Below are positions 55,954-64,000 of a stretch of DNA of 64,000 nucleotides, one piece after another. Under the pieces are notes generated by a model that worked only from the letters and a program-made list of their open reading frames with translations, was not told the origin of the DNA and did not search any database. Source of the DNA: Gautieria morchelliformis (taxonomy: Eukaryota; Basidiomycota; Agaricomycetes; Gomphales; Gomphaceae); assembly GCA_015179125.1 (NCBI GenBank), contig WHVA01000033.1:62001-126000 (forward strand), in the 5' to 3' direction. Positions within the stretch are counted from its first letter, which is position 1; the number at the start of each line of letters is the position of its first letter. A program made the position numbers and the translations under genes.

Positions 55954-58900
55954 ATGACCTGGAAGCTGTTACTTCTTTTACTGAGCGTGTTCGGGTGTGC
56001 TGCCTCCCAGCTATGGCAGCATGTCGATCCCTTCATCGGCACGTCGAGTTCTACTGTTCCCGGGACGATTGCAGGCTCTGGGAATATGTTTCCAGGTGCT
56101 ACCCTGCCATGGGGAAGTGAGCCACGATCTAATAACCATCTAGAACTTTAACACATCAGTGTCTGCAGTGGTCAAAGTTGGGATTGATACGGCCTTCACT
56201 GGGCTCTCTTTGAACCTCGCAGATATAAATGCTGGTTACTCTCCCAATGGAAATATGACAGCTATTTCATTGATGCATGTATCCGGTACTGGGGGGCCTC
56301 CAAAATGTCCTTCACTGGTTTCGCTTCCTTCCGCGAGTCACTCTAATAAGCAGCTTTGCAGATGGGGTCGTGTCTCAGATGCCTCTCACTGGTACCCTGG
56401 TAGGCGTTAATCTCGCAGATAAGTCAGTGCCCCTTTTATGTTGAATATTTGCAGCACTGATTGAAATCCAGCACGACCTACTTTCAAAACCGTTCGTTAT
56501 CTGAAGAGGTTGCAAATGTTGGTTACTTCAAGACGAAAGTTTGTATCTTTTTTACAACAGTGTAACTCTGGCCGACCTCATTTTGTCGTATTAGATGCTC
56601 AATGGAGTATCAGCCGAGATGACTGCAGCACAGCATGCAGCGCATCTTCGGTACACATATCCCGCTGGACAAGATGCGCATGTCCTGGTGGATCTAGCTC
56701 ACGTCCTTCCGGCATTTAGTCGGCCGGGGGAATCACAGCGTTACCGGGGTGGTGCCCTTTGGCTGACCCAAGATGGTCAAAGCTACAGTGGTTACGCAAA
56801 TTATGCTACTGGCTGGAATGAAGCACTCCCTTGGAGAATATACTTCTGCGCAAAGTCAAGCTTCCCTATTTCTTTCCATTGTGGGCTTCAAACTTATTGT
56901 AGTAATATCGGACAGCTTTTCGACACCAGCCACTTCCTTTGGCACGTTCGGTTACGTTAGTTGGACTTTATTTTTGCTGGGTACGAATGCTGACGACTAC
57001 AATTTACAGGTATATGACTACATTCAGCCTCCTCAACCTCCCATTATTCGTCCTTATCTTGAGGTTTCCGCGTATGATACATACGGTCTTGGAGCGCTTT
57101 TCACGTGGTCCGGAGTTACCAATGCAACCATGACTGTCGAATCTCGAGCTGGGATTAGTTTCATTTCGAGGGAACAAGCATGCAAGTATGTGGCCGATGA
57201 GCTTCCAGCGAACAAGTCGTTGGAGCAAACCATTGATGACGCTCGAGCAGCTTGGGAGGTCAAATGTTTTCTGCACCGCTGAGACCATCAACGAGTCTGA
57301 CGAATCTCCATGCTTAGAGCGAGATTCTTACCTCGATCACTGTTCCACAGGACCATCAGGAGACAAACACCACCTTGCTTACAATGTTTTACTCGGCGTT
57401 ATATGGAACCGCAGTGATGCCCAGCGATCGAACAAATGAGAATCCTCTTTGGAACTCCTCTGAACCTTACTACGATGATTTTTACACGTTTTGGGATATA
57501 TATCATTGGTACTGTGGCACTTCTTATCCTTTGCCTATTTGCCTTATCTCATTCTCTTGTCCTATTCTCCAGTACTACGCCCCTCTGGCAACTGATCCAT
57601 ACCCCTAGATATGTCGATATAATAAGGTAAGTAATCCTTTCGGTATATTTGCAAGCCACATCATCCCATTCTTTAATAGGAGCCTTGTCGACATTTGGTA
57701 CGCTATATGATTCTGGTGTACACGGAAACGTCATTTGAGCTATGTTATGTTTCAGGAGATTCGAAGGCTTTTTGCCTGATGGTCGTAGCTCAAACTTCAA
57801 CGGTAGGACACAAGGCGGCTCGGATGTTGATCAAGCTCTCGCAGACGGTACTGTCATGCACGCTTTACGCTGCTAATGACTCACAGCACTAAACTTGTTT
57901 ATTAGCGTATATCAAAGGCTTCGATCAAGTGACATCTATTAACTGGCATGATGCTTATGCTGCCATGAAAACAAACGCGGAAATAACCCCTTTCAGAAAG
58001 TATGCACCCATATTTTAACTTTGTCAAAGGTACAGTATTTGTCCTCATACCATTGGTTTTTAGCCTTGACCCAGATGCATTCGATGGCGGAACTAAGGAA
58101 GGTCGATTTGCCCTACCTGATTGGCACAAGTATGGTTATATATCCCCGATTTATTCTCGCTCCGTGTCGAGGTAATGTACTCAGCGATGCAAGGAGGCAG
58201 CGTTTAACCTGCACTCAGGACTGTGGAATACGCACAAAATGATTTTGCACTCTACCAAGTCGCAAAAGGGATAGGGAATTTTGCAGATGCCTCCCTCTAT
58301 CTGAATCGGTCCCAGTGAGTCATTAGTTCAATGTTTTCAAGGGATAGGTGCCATTTTAAATACCTTGGTGGTTCAAAAGAAACTTCCGCAATCTTTTCAA
58401 TCCGAACGCAACAGCCGACCTTACGAAAATCAATGCGGGGATGTTCAAGGGCTTCTTGGCTCCCAGGAACCAAGACGGATCATGGAACCAAACCTTCAAC
58501 GTCACCAACTGCAGTGGATGTAGTTGGGATGACCTGACGTATGAGGGTCTCATGTGGGAGTATGCATTCGGCATCCCTCATGATATCGCGGGACTTATCG
58601 ACCTTTATGGGGGGGATGCGGAGTTCGTTAGACGTCTTGATGCATCATTTGTGGATGGTTTCTCTTCAACAGCAAGCGTTGGCTCCAACAATGGCGCTGG
58701 AACTAGGTAACGACCTTCCGCAATCAACAAGCCTTTATGATGTACCAAGACCTTCCTTTTCGCAGTATATTCAACCCGGGGAACGAGGTGTCTTTCTTGA
58801 CGCCTCTGTTGTACAACTGTAAGGCCATTGCCGTGTCCTGATCCGATCTCCAAAACTGAAATCTTTCGGTGGGTAGATGTCAGAGGACAGCAACACAGGA

Positions 58901-59597
58901 CTGTGGATACCGTGCGCGCGGTGTTGGGAAAATTCTACGGTATCACAGCTTCCGGATATCCAGGTATTCAGTCAAGCAATTCACGATGGAAGGGTTTTTA
59001 TTGACCTCAATTATCCTCTCACCCTCGTCGCCTATCATTGTTAGGCAATACGGGTGCGCAGCAGGTTTGATGGAGGGGGGATTAAATCAAATTTCACCAA
59101 TTTTCTGAATCTAGATGCTGGCGCTATGCAAAGTTGGGCTTTGTGGAACTTGTTGGGCCTCTTTCCAGTGACATCCCAGGTGAGAGGGTTGATAACTTGA
59201 TCGCAGTATGAAATGGTTGACCAAACAGTTGTAGCCTGTTTATCTGATATCTTCTCCTCACTTCTCTGCCATCGATGTGAGGCTGAAGACAACAATGGTG
59301 GGGCCGAACGCCACAAATCAGCCAGCCTATCTGTCAATCAGGGCAGATGGCTTGAGCAACTCGTCGTACTGTTCGTGTCTTCTTTACCATCCTCTGCTGA
59401 ACTCCAGTTAGACGATCGTCGGATTTACAGATATCCAGAATGTCACACTAAACAATAAGCCGCTCATAAGGTCTTGGATCCATTACTCGGAGATCGCGAA
59501 TGGTGCTACGCTGCGTTTCCAGATGGGACCAAATGCTGTGAGCTGGGATGTTGGAGAACTTCCACCAAGCTATTCCTTGGGCAACTACACGGTATAG
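55954..59597 (+). CDS. Secreted GH92 alpha-mannosidase
   Basis: Begins with a signal peptide (M-T-W-K-L-L-L-L-L-L-S-V-F-G-C-A-A-S), then V-D-P-F-I-G-T and M-F-P-G-A-T-L-P-W-G, the start of glycoside hydrolase family 92. About a dozen or more short introns are visible, for example GTGAGC...ATCAG (56,117-56,159). Further landmarks are D-I-N-A-G-Y-S-P, M-P-L-T-G-T-L-V-G-V, V-L-V-D-L-A-H-V-L-P, M-F-Y-S-A-L-Y-G, G-F-L-P-D-G-R-S-S-N-F-N-G-R-T and Y-E-G-L-M-W-E-Y-A-F-G-I-P-H-D. The family is calcium dependent and removes alpha-1,2-linked mannose from glycans. The C-terminal beta domain ends G-N-Y-T-V with a stop at 59,595-59,597. Not every exon joins cleanly by eye (56,820-57,010 and 57,260-57,400 are uncertain), so decay is possible. 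Confidence 0.85.
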
Positions 59598-60706
59598 AGT
59601 TGTGGTTGTATATTTCCGCCGAAGAGCATATATTGTAGTTCCAACTGGATAAACATATCGACCAATAAAACCGTTAGGTTGCGTGCTGGAGCTAGATCAT
59701 TCTCCTGTTATATCGTGGACTGGTTACGGGGAGAATTATATTCATTATAATCCTGCAGGGGCACCAGATCAGATCTAGCAATATATGATGACTGTATACA
59801 GCTAGCTAGGCGTAGCCACCTCTGGTACCTTTGACGTGACTTTCCCCCGCGGTGCATGAAAATTCTGGCGCAGGTGATCGACAGAGTTACTATCGGCCTC
59901 GTAGACTCATACGTCCCAGGGATAGTCACTGTCATGGTATTGAGGAAAGAAACTCCCCCAGAATGGTAGGGGCACATCAAACTGGCTTCAAGCTCGTCAA
60001 AAAGAAAGAAAGAAAGAAAGAAAAGAGAGTCAGATCAGGGCGGCAAGCTCTCTGAATTTATTTGAGCGAGTCTATATACACAGGGTACCCAGTTATAAAT
60101 CTGCTCGTAGCTGCCTTATATATATGTAGGGGGTGAATTAAACTTTCTGTAATTGCCCTGTCGTTGAGGGTCTCCTGCCCTTCAAACATAGGACAATTAT
60201 GACACAATAATGATATAGTATTTGAAAATGTATTTACTGTAAATACTTTTACACTTCTGTTTTTTTTCACAGGCCGGCACTGTTCTCTATAGTATGAACC
60301 CAGCCCTTGACGTGCCTTTTTCAAGTTGGGCGCTCGGAGGTTATAATTCAAGTTGCTCACTGATCCCACCTCTGATTAAATTACGGGGCTCGTGATTATA
60401 AGTTATTGAGCGCAGAACGGAAGCCCTGCTACCTCTTTTTGCACCTGAGGAGGAACGTAACACGGCTTCGGTCGCGAACACGGGTCACCCGGTCACGCTT
60501 CGGTCGCGACCTAGCGCGTGCAGGCAACATGAAATGTAGTGAATCACCGTCTGACATCCTCGACTGAGATTATCATTCTGTATTAGGTGCATTCCCTATA
60601 TATTGCCAACCTCTCAGACAATTTTGTAGTTCCCATCCTAGCTTCATTAACCCCTCCCACTCGTTAACTAGCTGCTTAGGCCGGACTCTTCCTGTACACC
60701 TGGACT
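59598..60706. other. Intergenic region with an AAAG microsatellite and the amylase promoter
   Basis: Bases about 59,999-60,030 are a run of AAAG units. Near 60,440-60,510 two copies of CTTCGGTCGCGA lie close together. A TATATATT motif at about 60,596 stands roughly 110 bases before the amylase ATG, in a region of C/T-rich sequence. I see no gene; one short plus frame near 59,870 with G-L-V-D-S-Y-V-P-G-I is probably chance or a remnant. Confidence 0.45.
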
Positions 60707-62936
60707 ATGCTCACCCTCTTTATTCTTCTCTCACTCATCCTATACCCCGTCCATGCTGCTACTGCAGCTCAGTGGAGAGGCCGTTCCATTTACCAGCGAG
60801 TCTCGCCATGTGCCTGTTTATAACTACTTTCCTCATCTTCCTGCAGACTCTTTACAGATCGCTTTGCCTTGTCTGCTAACACAGGTAACCCTGCCTGCAG
60901 TCCCGCCGATCGGACATGGTGTGGCGGCACGTGGAATTCCACTCGCGAACATCTTGATTACATTCAAGCAGCTGGCTTCACGGCAAGTGCGCGTGGACTT
61001 TTCGTCTCTATTTTCTCGGTTTGACCTGCTCCAGTATGGATCTCTCCCGTAAACAAAAACCTCGAGGCTCGCACACCATATGGCGACGCATACCATGGTT
61101 TCTGGGTCACGGACGTTTCCCAGCTCAATCCCCACTTTGGCACAGCTGCAGACCTCAAGCAGCTCTCTGCAGAGCTCCACCGTCGTGGAATGTACCTCAT
61201 GGTCGACCTTGTCCTCAATAACGTTGCAGCGACTTCTACTACCCCAGATTACTCTGGTTACTTCCTCAAGGTGCGTTCTCCTTCCACAGCTGTTCCACTC
61301 ACACGAAATGTTTGCTTTAGGATTCATCACAATACCATCCTTATTGCCCCATACAGTGGGGTAACAGGACTAGCGAAATGGATTGCTGGCTTGGCGACAC
61401 TGTCGTAACTCTCCCTGACGTGAACACCGAAAATCTTTCGGTCAGCCAGGCATACCAGAACTGGATCCGCGGATTTGTCGATGAATTCTCTATCGATGGT
61501 TTCAGGATTGATGGCAAGTGTTTCTTTCGTCGTGAATCATGTAGCTAACTCCTCACTTGCAGCGGCCAAGTAAGTAGAAATAGACGCAGTATCGCTGACT
61601 CTGATTAGACGTCTAAAGACACGTACCTGCAAATTTCTGGGCCCCTGTCTGTGCTAGCGCAGGTGTCTTCTGTATGGGCGAAGTGTTTGGTTACGACATC
61701 ACCGAGGCTGCTTCATACCAGGGGCCTCTTGACTCAGTTCTCAATTACCCCATTTATGATGCCCTTACCCAGGCCTTCGTGTTGCCCGGCCCGCAGAACA
61801 TGAACACACTTGTGCGTGTTATGAACCAGTCTAAACAGCAATATAAAGTGCGATTACCAAATTTACCCGACTTCTCATGTCTGGCTAACACTGCGTAGGA
61901 CGTGTCTGTCCTTGGCAACTTCCTTGAAAACCAGGTGAGTGGGGTGTCTTTGAGCCTATCTTTGCAAGCTAACGGTGAATCGACAAGGATGTACCTCGGT
62001 GGACAAATATTTCTGCTGATATCCAGAGCATGTTGTGAGTAGTTTGACACCTTCAATTCAGACATGCGGTTTGATGAGTACGAGCAGCAATGCCATGGTA
62101 TTCACATTCATGTCTGATGGGTAGGTCCAGTCAATGATGCACGTTAATTATGTGGTACAAGTGACAAATGTTAAAGGATTCCCATCGTATATTATGGTAT
62201 GCTGCTCTGTTGTGAGTATGGAAGTGACTGATCTACAGTGCGGATATAGGGCAAGAACAGCGACTCTCAGGACGCGTAGATCCTGTACGTATATGCGCTT
62301 CACATGTGCAGGATGTTGCTAATCAATAGCATTCTCAAGTGGAACCGCGAGCCTCTATGGCCCTCGAACTATGCCAACACTAGTACATATGCGCTGATCG
62401 CCAAGCTGAACAAGGTGAGCACCGGCTACGTGCCTAAAGAGAGCTACTAGTGTAACCTGCTATGCAGTTTCGAAACTTCTTGGCAAACCGTGCCAACTCG
62501 TGTTGGGCAACGACTCAAGCGAAGGTGCTCACTCAGACATCAAATGAGCTCGCCATCATGAAGGGCAATGTCATTAGCATCATGACGAATATCGGGTCAT
62601 CAGTAAGTGTGCCTTTTGCATCTGCAAGTGAGAACCATTGATGAACTCTGCTGCAGCCCAGTAACACAAACGTTGCAGTTTGCACGCCTTGGGCGTCCGG
62701 CACGCCGACGATGGAGTGAGTCTTTAAAAATCTTGACATGGTCTTTCTTAATTTGTGTCCAGCATATTGTCCTGTACACCGACGACCGTGGGCAGTAATG
62801 GTATGATGACTGTGAATTACTCCACAGGCGGACGGGCTGTTGTACGTACTCTCAGTCTTCTAACGTGACTTCTGCTCAATCCTTATAGATTCTCGTTCCT
62901 TTGTCGAACATGCAAGGATCAGGACTCTGTGGGTAG
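60707..62936 (+). CDS. Secreted GH13 alpha-amylase with GC-AG introns and a microexon
   Basis: Hydrolyses internal alpha-1,4 bonds of starch and glycogen outside the cell. It opens with a signal peptide (M-L-T-L-F-I-L-L-S-L-I-L-Y-P-V-H-A-A) and has S-I-Y-Q-L-F-T-D-R-F, A-I-W-I-S-P-V-N, G-F-R-I-D-A-A-K-H (nucleophile Asp), M-G-E-V-F-G-Y-D (acid/base Glu) and F-L-E-N-Q-D (third Asp). It ends G-S-G-L-C-G and stop. Intron 1 (60,796-60,846) starts GCGAGT and another (61,514-61,562) starts GCAAGT; both end in AG. Between two introns lies a 7-nt exon, 61,563-61,569, needed to read D-A-A-K. Region I reads V-D-L-V-L-N-N and the last region E-N-Q-D, where many relatives have N-H. Neighbour: GH92 gene upstream, same strand. 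Confidence 0.88.
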
Positions 62937-63661
62937 CCATCACATGGCAATTATAGTTTTCCGATCCTTAGCCTGCGCCCCTGGACCGGGCTGGTAGCCA
63001 GGGCCACGCATGGCGAACCTTTGAAAGTGTATCTTTTTTCTTTGCTGTTAGCCATGACCAGCACGCGAACCTCACACACCAACGTAGACTATGTAGCTAT
63101 CTTTTCTACACTTTCTCGTCCACATATGTAAAAAGGGGTGTCTCCAGACCTCTCTGCGCGATCCGGAAGTTCCCAGTATACACTCTCTCATGCGCTCACT
63201 CTAGATGCCCACTATCATCACCCATAATGACAGCCATGTAGCCCCAATCAGCATTAATAGTTGCATACTCGGTACCCACCTCCCCTGCCACGACGGGGTT
63301 ACTTTTGACAGTCGATGCTGAGTTGCATTTTTACGTACGTAGTGCTGAGACCTCGACGTTCGACTTCTCGATCTTCTCTCAACAGTGGTGAGGTCAAAGA
63401 CCATCCAATGCATGCGGGCCACGTGTGGAAGTACGGACGCCAATGCTTGCCCGACGATTCTGATATCTGAGAGTTTACAAACTTGTGGCAAATCGCAGAA
63501 CTGGTGGTAAACCGATGACGTAGTAGTAGGTAGTACCCTCGCAGTACCCTCGCAGTCGGCGGCAACCGCCGATGAGTTTCTGCTAGAGTCCTCATGTTAC
63601 ATCTTGCGGCGTAACCGACGACATATCTATTTGAAAGTTGGTTGACCTCGGAGGCTGACTC
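62937..63661. other. Intergenic, nothing recognised
   Basis: Small minus-strand frames (63,201-63,491, 63,299-63,727) lack motifs. This is likely the amylase 3' flank plus the promoter of the next gene. GCAGTACCCTC and similar short duplications near 63,537-63,560 are minor. Confidence 0.45.
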
Positions 63662-64000
63662 ATGTCCAAACGTCCTGCAGGAACCTCGAGGGCAGGTCCT
63701 TCTGCAAAGCGCACAAAGAGTGCCCATAGTGCTTTCGGTGGTCCCTCTGCAGATGACCAGGATCCCTTGACCTCACAGCTCACGGCACCATCATCCACGG
63801 CACTTTCTATCCGTTCCCTTCCAACTACTGGAGTTCCCACCCTCATTACTCTTTGTGCACGCGTGTTTGTAGCAAACTTAGAGTTTCTCTTCCGGCCAGA
63901 AAGACGAGAAGCAACAAAAGAGGGTTTGAAACGCCTGCCAGACACGGTTATTCCTCGCCTCTTCTCACTCCTGAGTGCGTCGCACCCCTCGCTGCTATCT
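63662..64000 (+). CDS. N-terminal part of a Rad7-like (leucine-rich repeat) protein, runs off the end
   Basis: ATG 63,662 opens M-S-K-R-P-A-G-T-S-R-A-G-P-S and stays open for 113 codons to the window end without a stop. After a basic, disordered start it reads L-P-T-T-G-V-P-T-L-I-T-L-C-A-R-V-F and R-L-P-D-T-V-I-P-R-L-F-S-L-L-S, which resembles the N-terminal region of basidiomycete Rad7-type proteins before their leucine-rich repeats. Those proteins act in nucleotide excision repair. The leucine-rich repeats would lie beyond this window, so the name is tentative. Confidence 0.5.
   Translation, partial: MSKRPAGTSRAGPSAKRTKSAHSAFGGPSADDQDPLTSQLTAPSSTALSIRSLPTTGVPTLITLCARVFVANLEFLFRPERREATKEGLKRLPDTVIPRLFSLLSASHPSLLS

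Overview
The window looks like nuclear DNA of a mushroom-forming basidiomycete (Agaricomycetes). Host genes have many short GT-AG introns (about 49-55 bp), and they include a GH92 mannosidase, a secreted GH13 alpha-amylase, a BDP1-like TFIIIB subunit and a voltage-sensor membrane protein. The transposon mix also fits: Ty3/Gypsy elements with chromodomains, a Helitron with a Rep and a Pif1-type helicase, DUF6570-type Helitron sequence and a PIF/Harbinger-like element. I cannot name the species.

Bases 1 to about 41,000 are a graveyard of mobile elements. In order they hold: a perfect 18-bp tandem array (1-333); a decayed minus-strand Helitron (about 750-4997) cut by an LTR-like block (4998-5798); Gypsy relics and an inverted pair of 215-bp LTRs (5.8-12.5 kb); a large minus-strand Gypsy element (12.6-18.6 kb); an inverted pair of LTR-plus-accessory-ORF units (20.2-24.1 kb); a heptad-repeat gene whose 21-bp coding repeat has grown into a satellite and was hit by an LTR (24.4-27.6 kb); a DUF6570 Helitron fragment (27.9-28.9 kb); and a second minus-strand Gypsy element (31.8-39.8 kb) with LTRs nested inside LTRs and a Harbinger-like element inside its terminal LTR. 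Several solo LTRs have perfect 5-bp target duplications, so their ends are certain. Pieces of host genes sit among the elements: a cysteine cluster of the kind found in JmjC-type proteins, and a ferritin-like gene.

Bases 41 to 64 kb are mostly host sequence. A ferritin-like gene fragment borders a small intact copia-type TRIM element (42,354-42,992). Then come a 1050-residue serine-rich protein with a C-terminal membrane anchor (43,856-47,278), the two halves of a BDP1-like gene lying in opposite orientation (47.5-49.0 kb), two unrecognised intron-containing genes, a 556-bp foldback element, a voltage-sensor-domain gene, a GH92 gene, an alpha-amylase gene and the start of a Rad7-like gene running off the end.

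The points I would follow up first are: the Zn2Cys6-like, coiled-coil ORFs carried antisense beside LTRs (three copies); the gene family whose F-D-G-I-D-Q heptads are also a 21-bp satellite; the copia-type TRIM with a half-tRNA primer site; the amylase with two GC-AG introns, a 7-nt microexon and two replaced active-site histidines; and the inverted BDP1 halves. The GH92 and GH13 genes are neighbours and both act on polysaccharides or glycans outside the cell or in the secretory path; no operon-like unit is implied.
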